Positions 51,086 to 60,893 of a DNA stretch of 64,000 nucleotides are shown in pieces. Origin of the DNA: Pelodictyon phaeoclathratiforme BU-1 (lineage in GTDB: Bacteria > Bacteroidota > Chlorobiia > Chlorobiales > Chlorobiaceae). A program made the translations under genes and the position numbers. Position 1 is the stretch's first letter. Each line of letters begins with the position of its first letter. The DNA is taken from contig NC_011060.1 in assembly GCF_000020645.1 (NCBI RefSeq), positions 990,501-1,054,500 on the forward strand, given 5' to 3'. Under the pieces are notes generated by a model that was not told the origin of the DNA, did no database searches, and saw only the letters and a list, made by a program, of their open reading frames with translations.

Positions 51086-53338
51086 TTAGTGTATTGATTT
51101 CCGGAAACGTCTGAACGGTTTCGTCATATTTTCAATGACTTCAAGAATTGGTGGAGAATTGTTAATAAAATCCTTGAATTTTTTTGGAACTATTTTGTGA
51201 AGAAATTCCGGTGGATTTTCAAATAATTCATCGAGGGAGGGGGTCTGTTTATTGCCGCCAAAGTTCAGAACAGGAGCAATGGCTGGAACTTCCAGGCGGA
51301 TCAGCAGTTCGGCTGAACGTCTCAATGCATTGTATTTCGTACTTTCCCCAAGAGAAATCAGCGTAACGATATCTGAATAGATTGCAAATTGTTCGGTGAG
51401 ATTACTCTGGAGTACCGGTAATGCATCAATGCAGATGAAATCGTATTCTTTTTTTGCGTCACTCAGGAAGTCTCGGATGCGATGAAGGGGAATGATCCCC
51501 TTTATGACGTTTCCGGCATAAATGATATCGATATTGTCGTCCGGCGTGGAGACAATGTACTTTTTCCATGAGTCAGTATTGCTGAGAAAGTCGCGAAGTC
51601 CTGGCAGATTCGGGAAAAATTCTTCCGATTGATCAGGATCAACTGCTTCGATGTCGCCGTCTATCCAGAGGACTTTCGGCGCGATTTTGGCAAGCGCTTT
51701 AGCACAACTGAAGGAGATCGAGGATGATCCTACCCCTTTTTCAATACCAGTAAAGAGGAGTATTCTACTGTTATCCTTCTCTTTTTCATGGCAGAACCTG
51801 ACAGCGAGAGTTCCGATTGCATGGAGCTGAAAATCATCAGTTCCAAGGCTGAGTTCTTTTGGGTTGTTCTTTTTTTTGGGGGTTTTGACGATCGTCTGGG
51901 TAGGCAGATAGCCAAGGGCCTGTTTGATATCTTCAGGACGGCGAATGGTGTTGTCAAAAAACTCATAGGCAATAAATGGACCACAGACAATAAAGAAGGC
52001 TGAACCCAGGAGCATCATCAACAGTTTGTTGGTGTTTGAACTTACCGGAAATTTGGGTTCGCGTGCATGTGTTTCTATGCTGATACGTAATGGAGCTTTT
52101 CTTTCGATTTCTATCTCTGCGATTCTTCGCTCAAGCATATCGAGCATATCCTTGCTGTGTTTCCAGGCGGCACTGATATATTCTCCTCTGTGAATGCCTA
52201 TAGATACTCTTTGTGACTCTCTTATGCTTTTTTCAAGTTCAGTCTGAAGATCTTCTTCTGTTTTTTTTGATTTTTCAAAATCATATTTAGCCTGTATGAT
52301 TGATTTACGCATGTCAAGCTTTCGTTTACCAAGAACGATTGCTCTGGCCGTATTCTGTAACTCTTTTCGTTGTTTTTTTTCATAGTTTTGCATCGCGCCC
52401 ATGCGTTCTTCAACGTAGATGCGATCAGGATTGCTTGCTGTCAGTCCATCGGTTGTGCTCCGCATCTCCTGAAGTTGCTGGTATGTCCAGGAGCTTGTAA
52501 AGTGCAGTGATTGATCGTTCATGACTATTTCATCAATAATCGGATCTAATGAAAGTATTTGGGACTCGTTATTTGCCTGCTCGGTGGCCCAGAAATTATT
52601 CATTGCTTTAAGGCGATCGGTCAATGCATTGTCATAAAGCTTCTGGAGCTCCTCCGTATTTTTTGATGCCATATTAAACGATTCAGAATATGATGCTGTT
52701 GAGATTTCTCTTGTCAGCTCATCAAGGCTTTTTTCATAAGCGTTCATTTGATTAAGAACAAACTCTTTTTTTGCGCGCAGAGAGTTCAATTGGTCCTGAT
52801 CAGATTCTGCATTAATGTTTTGAAGTCTTTTGAGATAGACAAGCATCAGTTTATTGACAAGTGGAGCCAGCCCTTCCTGCTTGTTGCCTGAAGCAATAAT
52901 TTCTATCAGGTGAGTTCCCTGAAGAGGTTTAATGACGATGACACGCTCAAGGATTTCTGCACATTTTTCTGCTGGAAGAGTTGCCGGAAATACTGCAGCT
53001 TTTTCGCGAGGGGTCAGTTGCTCAACCGTTTGTTTGAGCACCTCAAAGGTTTTCATGGTATGGGCCTGTGTATTGGAATATTGGTCATAATAGTTTGTAA
53101 TTGATGTCTCTGCTTTTTGTGTAATCAAGGTTGCTATCACTGGATCTATTTTCATGAAAGCATGGACTTGATAGAATGGCTCCTTTATAACAAAAACAAT
53201 AGGAGTTGCGATAGCAAAAAAGAACGAACCGAAAACAAGGATGTAGATACCATAGCGCTTTATAAAGCCAACAATGTCAAAAGATTTTGAAGGCTTTCCG
53301 AAAGGAAGAGCTTCTCTCAGAGCATTTCCTTTTATCAT
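51086..53338 (-). CDS. Wzz/Wzc-like chain-length protein with degenerate kinase domain
   Basis: 750 residues. A Wzz-like N-terminus with membrane helix at 33-53, a long coiled-coil periplasmic region (about 100-430), a second helix near 440-460, then a cytoplasmic ParA/BY-kinase-like domain. The Walker A region reads TGIEKGVGSSSISFSCAKAL: the usual Gly-Lys-Ser/Thr lysine is Ser. Walker A' is VLWIDGDIE and Walker B FICIDALPVL. There is no C-terminal tyrosine cluster (it ends FRKSIH). I infer regulation of chain length without tyrosine autophosphorylation. The gene is 2 bp from the flippase. Confidence 0.85.
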   Translation of the reverse strand: MIKGNALREALPFGKPSKSFDIVGFIKRYGIYILVFGSFFFAIATPIVFVIKEPFYQVHAFMKIDPVIATLITQKAETSITNYYDQYSNTQAHTMKTFEVLKQTVEQLTPREKAAVFPATLPAEKCAEILERVIVIKPLQGTHLIEIIASGNKQEGLAPLVNKLMLVYLKRLQNINAESDQDQLNSLRAKKEFVLNQMNAYEKSLDELTREISTASYSESFNMASKNTEELQKLYDNALTDRLKAMNNFWATEQANNESQILSLDPIIDEIVMNDQSLHFTSSWTYQQLQEMRSTTDGLTASNPDRIYVEERMGAMQNYEKKQRKELQNTARAIVLGKRKLDMRKSIIQAKYDFEKSKKTEEDLQTELEKSIRESQRVSIGIHRGEYISAAWKHSKDMLDMLERRIAEIEIERKAPLRISIETHAREPKFPVSSNTNKLLMMLLGSAFFIVCGPFIAYEFFDNTIRRPEDIKQALGYLPTQTIVKTPKKKNNPKELSLGTDDFQLHAIGTLAVRFCHEKEKDNSRILLFTGIEKGVGSSSISFSCAKALAKIAPKVLWIDGDIEAVDPDQSEEFFPNLPGLRDFLSNTDSWKKYIVSTPDDNIDIIYAGNVIKGIIPLHRIRDFLSDAKKEYDFICIDALPVLQSNLTEQFAIYSDIVTLISLGESTKYNALRRSAELLIRLEVPAIAPVLNFGGNKQTPSLDELFENPPEFLHKIVPKKFKDFINNSPPILEVIENMTKPFRRFRKSIH

Positions 53339-53340
53339 AA

Positions 53341-55092
53341 TCAGGCCCTTTTTTGTTTAAAGGGTAAGAGTTCCATCGCTTTTCTTTTCTCACTACTATT
53401 CAGGACAGTTGTCCAAAAAAGTGCACAAGAGAGAAGGGTATATGCTATTCCGCATACCATGACCTGGATTATTCCGGCAATTCTTCCGGTTGTCGGAAAA
53501 AACAGGGTAATGGCGTAGATGGCACTTGCCGGAAAAAAGGTAACACAGATTGGAAGAAGTGTTCGGGAAATAAATTCCTTTGGCCGAACCTGAAAGGTAT
53601 AATTACTTCTCCAGAAGAGAAACAGGGTACTGACCATTGAACTGCATGCTATTGCTGCCGCAGACCCGATCAAACCGTAAGCCGTTGTTGCTGCTGGAAT
53701 CCAGATTACCATCAGGAGTACCTGTACCAGCATATATTCAAGCTCTCTTCCGTTTCGATCGATTCCACGAAAGATCATGGTTATCGCCCCGGTACTCAGT
53801 TGTATCGAATATCCAATTGATAAAAATATCATGACATTGGCAGCTTCAATGTATTTTGTTCCTACCCATGCGTCAATGATGGGATGAGCCATGGCAATGA
53901 GAAAAACAAAAAGTGTTGAGCTGATGATGTTTGTAAAACGGATACCATTGAGATAGAGCTCCTTTAATTCGCTGCTATTGATTTTGTTGTAATATTTCTG
54001 TTTTTGTTGAAGCCGAAAAAACAGATAGAGAAAAATTATTGTGGCAGCAGGAACCAGTATCAGATTTGAGACTGGAAGAAATTGTTGAAGGGGCACGAGA
54101 AAGATGACAGGAATTATTCCAAGCGTGATTGCTACTAATGCAATGTGAACATAGGTTTTTATCCGGTTACTCAACGGGTCATTCATATTCCCTGTCCATG
54201 AGCCATCAAGATGGGCGGCTGTCGATAAAAAGGGAGCAAATACCGAAGAAGAAATCATACCTGCCGTTGATGGCAGTTTCCTTCCAATCTCAAACATACC
54301 TCCAGCGGAAAGGCCTGCTATGGCAGTAATGAATAATCTGTCGAGTGCGGAAAGAAAAATACCAAGAATGCCAAGGATCTGAACTTTGCCTCCGAAGCCA
54401 ACAAAAAGATGAAAGTGTTCCCGGCTGATCAGTGTTGCAGATATTTTCAGTGAAGGCAAGAGAGTGCGTGCAATTTTCCAGTAACCGGCAGTTTCAAGGA
54501 GAAGTCGAAATGCAAAGGCATAGAGGAGACCCTTGACTCCTGATCCAAGAGCGAGAAAGGTTATAATAGCAATGATTTCGATGAGTCCGGCAACGGTTGA
54601 GACTATTTTTTCTTTTGCAAACTCATGCATGCCGTTGATAATAAAGCGAAATCCTCCGAGAGTAAGTTCAAGACTGAAGACTGCGGCTGTGCCAAGAAAG
54701 ATGGTTGACGCAAGATCTTGTTGCTCAGGTTTGATATTGAATCTTTCGAGAAGAAAGGGCATAATAAGGTAAAGCAAAGAGCAGAACAGCATACTGAAGG
54801 AGAGCATGTAGGCAACACCGGTTGAGAGGAGTTTGCTGATTTCCTCCGATTTGCCTTCCGCGAGGTAGCGGGCTGAATAGCGGATATAGGTACTGTTGAC
54901 ACCAAATCCACCCATTCCTGCATACGAGAGAATGATAAAGCAAAGTGACCACAATCCGAACTCCTCCAGTGAGAGATAATGCAGTATAAAGGGTGTCAGA
55001 AGCAGGCGACTGACCATATAGATAACAGTGGCAACCATCCCCGACAGGGCGTTTCCTGCCAGTTTATTATGTGCTTTACCTTGGTTATCCAT
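53341..55092 (-). CDS. Wzx-like polysaccharide flippase
   Basis: 583 residues with 12-14 membrane helices, opening KAHNKLAGNALSGMVATVIY and LHYLSLEEFGLWSLCFIILS, the start of the MATE/Wzx exporter superfamily. Longer than the usual 420-500 residues; the extra length lies in a central loop around residues 300-375 (RLQQKQKYYNKINSSELKEL). Flips lipid-linked repeat units across the inner membrane. Translationally close to the Wzc-like gene. Confidence 0.88.
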   Translation of the reverse strand: MDNQGKAHNKLAGNALSGMVATVIYMVSRLLLTPFILHYLSLEEFGLWSLCFIILSYAGMGGFGVNSTYIRYSARYLAEGKSEEISKLLSTGVAYMLSFSMLFCSLLYLIMPFLLERFNIKPEQQDLASTIFLGTAAVFSLELTLGGFRFIINGMHEFAKEKIVSTVAGLIEIIAIITFLALGSGVKGLLYAFAFRLLLETAGYWKIARTLLPSLKISATLISREHFHLFVGFGGKVQILGILGIFLSALDRLFITAIAGLSAGGMFEIGRKLPSTAGMISSSVFAPFLSTAAHLDGSWTGNMNDPLSNRIKTYVHIALVAITLGIIPVIFLVPLQQFLPVSNLILVPAATIIFLYLFFRLQQKQKYYNKINSSELKELYLNGIRFTNIISSTLFVFLIAMAHPIIDAWVGTKYIEAANVMIFLSIGYSIQLSTGAITMIFRGIDRNGRELEYMLVQVLLMVIWIPAATTAYGLIGSAAAIACSSMVSTLFLFWRSNYTFQVRPKEFISRTLLPICVTFFPASAIYAITLFFPTTGRIAGIIQVMVCGIAYTLLSCALFWTTVLNSSEKRKAMELLPFKQKRA

Positions 55093-55191
55093 TGGTTTTC
55101 ATCAGTTGTGATACGGTTTGGAACTTCAGCAAGTTAAAACCAGAGCAGGAAAGATCCTGAAAATAATTTACGGATATTGTTTGTCATGTCG

Positions 55192-56109
55192 TTATCGTGA
55201 TAACACTTTTTTTATGATCGTTTTGATTTGTTTTTTCAAATCAGCCGGAATTATTGATTTTAGGAGATGCATCGGCATAAGATCTGAGTATATTGCATGT
55301 TTGTATCTTGTCATTTTCAGGTATTTCCAATAGAGATATTTATAAGGATGGGTATTTGTTGAATGCCATGGCTTCGAGCCGCTTGTATAATGAATAATTA
55401 CCGGATTTTTCCTTGCCTCTTCCAATTCTGATTTGCTGAAGCAATCGAATTTCGTTTCAAAAGAAGGAGTGAATATTGACGATTGCTGGTTAAATTTTAG
55501 TGGAACTTTTTTCCATTTTCCGTTGATAACTGAATTTAAGCCGCATTGATCCGGAAACCAGATCGCTTGCGGGTTATTTTCTATAAAATCGATAACTTTT
55601 TTTTGTAGTCCGGTTTTTTTCCATAGCGCTAAATTTATAAGCATCATCCCGGAGTTGAAATATTTTGAATTTTTATTCATTTTTAATTGCTCATGTCTGT
55701 CGAAGCCAGGGTCTTCAATCGCACAGACATAATAATCTTCCAGATCCTGTTCATATAACTCTTTTATTGAGCCGTTAACGATGATGTCGGAATCAAGATA
55801 GAGTATCTTGTCTGTATCAATAAGTTCCGGAATCAGCAGGCGGTAATAGGTGCCTTTCGGGTAGAAGGGGTGTGTTACGGCCAGTGTGACAAAAAGTTCA
55901 TCTGAAATAGTAATATGTTTTAGTCGACAATGATATTTGTCAATGATTTCCTGTATGTTTCTATAGCTTTTTTTTGACATTCCACTACTGAGAATGTAGA
56001 TGTCAATAGAGAGATCCTTGTTGTTTTCCAGTAATGATATTAATGCAGCGCACAAGTGCTGGATATAGTTCTTGTCAGTTGCAAATACGATGTTAACAAT
56101 ATCACTCAT
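55192..56109 (-). CDS. Glycosyltransferase family 8
   Basis: 305 residues with the GT-A fold. NIVFATDKNYIQHLCAALIS opens the nucleotide-sugar site; the metal-binding DxD is LYLDSDIIVNGSI near residue 100; the C-terminal HYTSGSKPWHS is the family's third motif. Resembles lipopolysaccharide galactosyl/glucosyltransferases. The gene is AT-rich compared with the core genes. Confidence 0.92.
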   Translation of the reverse strand: MSDIVNIVFATDKNYIQHLCAALISLLENNKDLSIDIYILSSGMSKKSYRNIQEIIDKYHCRLKHITISDELFVTLAVTHPFYPKGTYYRLLIPELIDTDKILYLDSDIIVNGSIKELYEQDLEDYYVCAIEDPGFDRHEQLKMNKNSKYFNSGMMLINLALWKKTGLQKKVIDFIENNPQAIWFPDQCGLNSVINGKWKKVPLKFNQQSSIFTPSFETKFDCFSKSELEEARKNPVIIHYTSGSKPWHSTNTHPYKYLYWKYLKMTRYKHAIYSDLMPMHLLKSIIPADLKKQIKTIIKKVLSR

Positions 56110-56124
56110 TTTAAGGAGTTCCTT

Positions 56125-57300
56125 TTATTGATTAAATATTGACAGGAGGTGATTAACTCTATTATTGTATGTGCTTTCAAAATCATGTTGCTGTGAAAAA
56201 ACAATGCTGTTTTTTGACTTTTCTGAAATAATGGCTCTGTTTTTGTCGAGTTGAATAATAATTTTTTTGATTGTATCAAGATCGTTTATTTTCGCCCCCC
56301 ATCCAATATCTGCCAATTCAAGCAACCCGGCAAAAGCCTTGTTGTTATATCCAACAATGGGGACACCGCATGATAAGGTTTCCAAATAAGTACAGGACGG
56401 GTCGCTTTGTCTGTGCAGGGAAACAAACAAATCAATAGTTGTTTTCAGATCAGGGATAAGTTGAGTATAAAAATCTACCGCACCCGGCATGGAGACTTGA
56501 TTTTCAAGTTGATATTCCTTTATAGTTTTTTTCATCTCATTTTCCAGCTCCCCGGTACCATAGATCGTCATATTGAAGGGAAGAGCCTCTTTTTTCAGCA
56601 TTTTGGCAAGAGTGACCAAATGATCTGCTCCTTTCATCTGAATCAGACGACCGGAAAAAGCAAGACGGAGTGGTTTGCCTTGAGACAAATGCTCCAGTCT
56701 CTTTTCAAGATCGGGGGTGCTTATACTGTGTCGGCTATCGACGCGGGTGTCGAAATATAAAAGATTATTTTTGAAGTGGTTGTATTCATAATAAGCAGGA
56801 GTTCCGTTAGACTGAAGAGCATCAGCAAACTGAAATGCTGACACTCTCTTTTTTTCATGATGCCAGATGTAAAAAAACCTGCGCAGTTTGACCAGGGGAT
56901 TATTGGTACTCAGTGAGGCAATTTGATATCGTGTTTCAGGTATGTACTCAATGACGTAAACGCATTTTATCTTCATTTTTCTGCATAAGTTGCTGATATG
57001 CAGTTGATTGTACGCATCGCCGGATGCAAGAACAATTGATGCGCCCTTCAGATGTTCTTCTCCAATCAACTCTTCCGCCTCTATGGTCAGGCATCTGAAC
57101 GGGAGCTCTTTCTCTGTTTTTTTGATAATACCAAAGTCCGGGAGCAGAGCGGTTGTGGTTGACATAAGAGAACTAACTTTTCCTGGCCACTTTTGGGCAT
57201 ATAAAGCCATGCCATCGTAAAATTTACGATCAAAAATGAAGGTATTATCCTGCAGCCATACCGGAACGGATGGGATAACAAGTAAATGTGGCTCTATCAA
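56125..57300 (-). CDS. Glycosyltransferase family 4
   Basis: 391 residues. The C-terminal domain has LRLAFSGRLIQMKGADHLVT and FNMTIYGTGELENEMK, with the E-x7-E-like region TYLETLSCGVPIVGYNNKAF. The N-terminal domain is diverged (MIEPHLLVIPSVPVWLQDNT). Cytoplasmic glycosyltransferase of the envelope locus, 15 bp upstream of the GT8 gene. Confidence 0.88.
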   Translation of the reverse strand: MIEPHLLVIPSVPVWLQDNTFIFDRKFYDGMALYAQKWPGKVSSLMSTTTALLPDFGIIKKTEKELPFRCLTIEAEELIGEEHLKGASIVLASGDAYNQLHISNLCRKMKIKCVYVIEYIPETRYQIASLSTNNPLVKLRRFFYIWHHEKKRVSAFQFADALQSNGTPAYYEYNHFKNNLLYFDTRVDSRHSISTPDLEKRLEHLSQGKPLRLAFSGRLIQMKGADHLVTLAKMLKKEALPFNMTIYGTGELENEMKKTIKEYQLENQVSMPGAVDFYTQLIPDLKTTIDLFVSLHRQSDPSCTYLETLSCGVPIVGYNNKAFAGLLELADIGWGAKINDLDTIKKIIIQLDKNRAIISEKSKNSIVFSQQHDFESTYNNRVNHLLSIFNQ

Positions 57301-57373
57301 TTGGTTGCTCCGTCTTGAGTTAAGTCTCCGATCAGCCTATACGGTTCTTTTTGGGTATTGATCGATCATTCTT

Positions 57374-58495
57374 TCAATTTCCGGTGGTTGTTGTGCTGCT
57401 GTTGACAAATCCACTTTGATTCCAGAGGTTTTGGCGTAATTTTGCCATAATTCCGAACGTTTCAGCATCAGAAGTCCCGAGATTGAGAATCTGTAACGCG
57501 GGAGTTAGTTTGTCGAGAGTGTAATTGAATTTTGCCATGCCCGTTGGGCTGATAAAAACAATATCATCTGGTAATAGAGCGAAATTTTGACTGAAATCAC
57601 CCCTTTCAACCAGTCTTTTAAAGTCTACCCTGATAACATCGCCATTGACATTTTGTTGTCTTATCACGAAGACCTTTTCAGCATTTGCGTTTTTGTTCAT
57701 CCCTCCCGCAAGCATGATTGCTTTGAGGACGTTCATTCCGTCTTTCAACTGGATAGCACCGGGGTTGAGCACTTCACCCATGACATAGATCAGTTCATCG
57801 TTCAGTTCAGGAATAAAGATGACATCATTGTTCAGTATCGGGGCATTAAGAGCCATGTTTCCGTTTTTAAGAAGGTCCTGCAAGTCAATCCAGATGACGT
57901 TTTCTCTTCCCCGGATAATGGCACATCTGGTGAGTTTTCCCTGATCGGGAAGCCCTCCGGCCAGAGCGAGTCCTTCAAGAAGTGTTCCTTTGCCCGGAAA
58001 ATTGATGACGCCCGGTTTCCCGACGCGTCCGAGGACAAATGCCTTATTGTTATGAAACTCCCTTACCCAGACAGTCACTTCGGGTTTAATGTACAGTGGC
58101 TCCAGTTTTACCGTGATTATTTTTTGTACCTCTTCCTGTGTAAGGTTTAATACATTGACACTCCCAACTCTTGGTATGGCAATCAAGCCATCGGGTGAGA
58201 CGACAATGCCCTCTTGTGATAGTTCTGGTCTGCGCCAGATTTTGATGTTGACAACATCACCCGGACCAAGACGATACTCAAAATTGGTGATGGGTGTGAT
58301 TTTCTCGATTTGTGCCGGAGAGGCAAATTTCTGATCTTTTTTTGGTTGATTTATCAGGAAGCTTCTTTCAGCAGGAGCGGGAGTACGAGTGATCTTTGGA
58401 GAGAGTCCACTGCATGCTGCCAAAAGCAAAGGCACTACTGTAAACCAGAGCACAATGTGACAAATTGATAAAAAGATGCGCCGGTTTTTTTTCAT
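57374..58495 (-). CDS. wza: Wza-like polysaccharide export lipoprotein
   Basis: 373 residues from ATG 58495 (MKKNRRIFLSICHIVLW), with lipobox LLLAACSG; a start at 58540 is less likely because it would bury the signal. Poly_export domain YRLGPGDVVNIKIWRRPELS near residue 70, followed by two SLBB domains (AFVLGRVGKPGVINFPGKGT, IYVMGEVLNPGAIQLKDGMN). Outer-membrane export channel for the polysaccharide, partner of the Wzc-like protein. Confidence 0.94.
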   Translation of the reverse strand: MKKNRRIFLSICHIVLWFTVVPLLLAACSGLSPKITRTPAPAERSFLINQPKKDQKFASPAQIEKITPITNFEYRLGPGDVVNIKIWRRPELSQEGIVVSPDGLIAIPRVGSVNVLNLTQEEVQKIITVKLEPLYIKPEVTVWVREFHNNKAFVLGRVGKPGVINFPGKGTLLEGLALAGGLPDQGKLTRCAIIRGRENVIWIDLQDLLKNGNMALNAPILNNDVIFIPELNDELIYVMGEVLNPGAIQLKDGMNVLKAIMLAGGMNKNANAEKVFVIRQQNVNGDVIRVDFKRLVERGDFSQNFALLPDDIVFISPTGMAKFNYTLDKLTPALQILNLGTSDAETFGIMAKLRQNLWNQSGFVNSSTTTTGN

Positions 58496-58549
58496 GTTCT
58501 GACGAGTGACGAAGTGCTGACTGAGACTGAGAGCTTGCATGAAAAGATA

Positions 58550-59074
58550 TTAATCTCGTTTCTGTCCTGTTTTTTTGAGGATGATTTTTGCAGGAACTCC
58601 CACTGCGAGAGCGTTATCTGGTACGGTTTCGATGACAACAGCGTTTGCTCCGATATCGACATTATTGCCGATGGTGATGTTTCCCAATATTTTCGCTCCT
58701 GTACCGATATTGACGTTGTTACCGATATGGGGAGCAGCCTTTTCTTCGATATTTTTCAGGCCGATGGTTACACCATTCCTCAAGGTACAATTATCACCAA
58801 AGCGTGCATATCCGCTGATGATGATATCACCAAAATGGTCGATACGGAAATTTGCTCCAACAGGGACTTCGCAGGGAAGTTCAATACCGGTTATGATCTG
58901 GATGAATTTGTAGAGTATCCGGTAAAGCAGGGAAAAGGGCTTCCGTATTATGTTGTTTTTAATGGTATAGCGCCATCTTCCGAATCTGTAGACAACCATC
59001 ACCCAAAATCCCTGGCTGCTCCATGAACCCTCATAAGTGGCAAGATCGGCCTGTATGTTGCTGAACAGTTTCAT
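58550..59074 (-). CDS. Serine acetyltransferase-like hexapeptide protein
   Basis: 174 residues. Begins MKLFSNIQADLATYEGSWSS, with hexapeptide repeats from about residue 75 (VGANFRIDHFGDIIISGYAR, TLRNGVTIGLKNIEEKAAPH, IGNNVNIGTGAKILGNITIG). Full family length including the N-terminal helical segment. Second such acetyltransferase in the locus; probable polysaccharide O-acetylation, though serine acetylation cannot be excluded. Confidence 0.88.
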   Translation of the reverse strand: MKLFSNIQADLATYEGSWSSQGFWVMVVYRFGRWRYTIKNNIIRKPFSLLYRILYKFIQIITGIELPCEVPVGANFRIDHFGDIIISGYARFGDNCTLRNGVTIGLKNIEEKAAPHIGNNVNIGTGAKILGNITIGNNVDIGANAVVIETVPDNALAVGVPAKIILKKTGQKRD

Positions 59075-59082
59075 TGGCAGGT

Positions 59083-60087
59083 TTACCAGGGAGATGGTGG
59101 TGAAAGCGTTCCGAATTTGGTCTCTTTCAGCGATTGTACGATCTGCGACATTACCGATGTTGCTGCTGAACGCTTTTTTTCCGCATTGCCAAACGGCAGG
59201 AGCAGGTTTTTTGTGTAGCGTGCCGCATGCCAGAGAAGTTCAACACCCGCACTTGAGATGACGGCTATAATACCCCGATTTTTATGGTAATAGAGCCATT
59301 CGCTTCGCATTCTGAAGGTCAGTACCTGTGAGGCTTTATTGTCAAAAGTCTTGTCTTTTCTGGTTTTGCTGCAGGCTCCGCCGATATGCATAACTTCTGC
59401 ATCATGTATAAAAAAAACTTTCCATCCAGCCTTTTTTGCCCTGAGACAGAGATCGGTCTCCTCATAGTAAATGTAGAATCGTTCATCAAAGGCTCCTATG
59501 GCATCAAGCATCGCCTTGCGGATGATGGTGAATGTGCCTGGTACCCAGTCAACCTCAAGAGGGTGATCATGCGCAAAGCCACCGAACTCATAATGGTTGA
59601 GTATTGGTGAAGCAGGAAATTTCCCACTCAATCCTGACAGGGTGAGGAGCTTGGAGAGTGCTGAAGGGAAGCGACGTGCACTGGGTTCGAGTCGCCCTTC
59701 GGGCGAGATAATTTTTCCCCCCGCAAGGCCACATTGCGGGGTTTGCTCCATGAACGTCAAACAGTGTTCAATTGAGGCGGGTCTGATATAAGCGTCAGGG
59801 TTGAGAAGAATGATGTATCGACCCGATGCCAGAGCAAATGCCTGATTGTTGGCAGCAGCAAATCCGAGGTTCTTGTCGTTCGCGATCAATCGAATAAGGG
59901 GAAAGTCGTGCTGCACCATGGCAGCAGAGTCATCGGCAGAGTCGTTGTCGACAACAAATACCTCCATATGCACACCTTTGCTGTTTTCAAAGAGTGCATC
60001 AAGACAGTTTCGAAGAATTTCCCTCGTATTATAACTGACAATGACAACGGATACCATCGTCTTGTCCGGGGTTATTGGTTTATGCAT
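59083..60087 (-). CDS. Glycosyltransferase family 2 (rhamnosyltransferase-like)
   Basis: 334 residues, GT-A fold. VSVVIVSYNTREILRNCLDA opens the domain, DNDSADDSAAMVQHDFP and IILLNPDAYIRP carry the DxD-type metal site, and the acceptor region has DWVPGTFTIIRKAMLDAIGA followed by YIYYEETDLCLRAKKAGWKV. Resembles WbbL-like rhamnosyltransferases. It overlaps the RsbW-like gene by 8 bp. Confidence 0.92.
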   Translation of the reverse strand: MHKPITPDKTMVSVVIVSYNTREILRNCLDALFENSKGVHMEVFVVDNDSADDSAAMVQHDFPLIRLIANDKNLGFAAANNQAFALASGRYIILLNPDAYIRPASIEHCLTFMEQTPQCGLAGGKIISPEGRLEPSARRFPSALSKLLTLSGLSGKFPASPILNHYEFGGFAHDHPLEVDWVPGTFTIIRKAMLDAIGAFDERFYIYYEETDLCLRAKKAGWKVFFIHDAEVMHIGGACSKTRKDKTFDNKASQVLTFRMRSEWLYYHKNRGIIAVISSAGVELLWHAARYTKNLLLPFGNAEKKRSAATSVMSQIVQSLKETKFGTLSPPSPW

Positions 60088-60550
60088 TTGCTGCCTGTGT
60101 TATAGTCGACTGTTTTGTCATTGTCAGCATATTCTCTCCATCTCTCCTTGTGTAGGAAACGGTGTCCATAAGGCGGTGGATCAAAAAAAGTCCATACCCA
60201 CCCTCGGGATAACTGTTGATGTCCGGAGCCTGGGTTATAGGATTGAACTGGGCATTGGTATCGATAATGCTCATCGCAAGGGTACCGTTGTCGGAACTGA
60301 AGCATATCGTAACCTCTTTTTCAGAGCGAGATGGTTCCGCATAGCGTACCGAGTTCGTAAAGGCTTCACTGACGGAGAGTTCATAGGCATGACAGAATTC
60401 AGCGATATTGCCGGATGTACAAGCCATACTGGCAAAAATTTCAGCCACATTACATGCTGTAACTGATGCAATACGCAGATAACGGAGATCTGCCTGCAAT
60501 GTTAAGGTGACAATTGGGTTCATGGATAAGATGGTTTTTTGTATTTGCAT
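60080..60550 (-). CDS. RsbW-like anti-sigma factor/serine kinase (GHKL ATPase)
   Basis: 156 residues from ATG 60550. The GHKL ATP-binding domain has N box ELSVSEAFTNSVRYAEPSRS and G boxes MSIIDTNAQFNPI and SYPEGGYGLFLIHRLMDTVS. In partner-switching systems such a protein phosphorylates a STAS antagonist and binds a sigma factor or other target. Adjacent to a STAS gene (8-bp overlap of frames) within the polysaccharide locus. No PP2C phosphatase or sigma factor gene is visible in the window. Confidence 0.9.
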   Translation of the reverse strand: MQIQKTILSMNPIVTLTLQADLRYLRIASVTACNVAEIFASMACTSGNIAEFCHAYELSVSEAFTNSVRYAEPSRSEKEVTICFSSDNGTLAMSIIDTNAQFNPITQAPDINSYPEGGYGLFLIHRLMDTVSYTRRDGENMLTMTKQSTITQAANA

Positions 60551-60557
60551 CTCTTTG

Positions 60558-60887
60558 TTATGCATCAGCCGCGGCTGAAACATCATCATAAATATCAAAC
60601 AGGGTGTGTGCCTGTGTTATTTCAAATACTTTTTTGACTCTTTCATTCATTCTTGCCAGTTTCATAATGGCTTTGCTCGCCTTTTTTTTTCGGGCAATTC
60701 CTACCAGTGCACCAAGGCCGCTGCTGTCAAGAAAATCAACGTTCTCCAGGTCAATGACAATCGACTGTTCATCGGGGAATCCGGCTACGCAGGTTTTCAG
60801 TGCCGGAGCAGAGGATGCATTGAGCATACCCCGCAACGAGAGAACTTTATAGTTGTTGATGGTTTTTTCACTGATATTCATACCCAA
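60558..60887 (-). CDS. STAS-domain anti-sigma factor antagonist
   Basis: 109 residues of the SpoIIAA/RsbV type: GMLNASSAPALKTCVAG, and VIDLENVDFLDSSGLGALVG with the phosphorylatable serine in DSSGLG near residue 57. Start at ATG 60887 or 60881. Acts with the RsbW-like kinase downstream. Confidence 0.93.
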   Translation of the reverse strand: MGMNISEKTINNYKVLSLRGMLNASSAPALKTCVAGFPDEQSIVIDLENVDFLDSSGLGALVGIARKKKASKAIMKLARMNERVKKVFEITQAHTLFDIYDDVSAAADA

Positions 60888-60893
60888 CCTGTT

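Noticed and set aside
59680..59730. tRNA-like GGTTCGAGTCGC followed by a hairpin
   Set aside because: It lies within the conserved coding region of the family 2 glycosyltransferase, and no acceptor stem or anticodon arm can be drawn.
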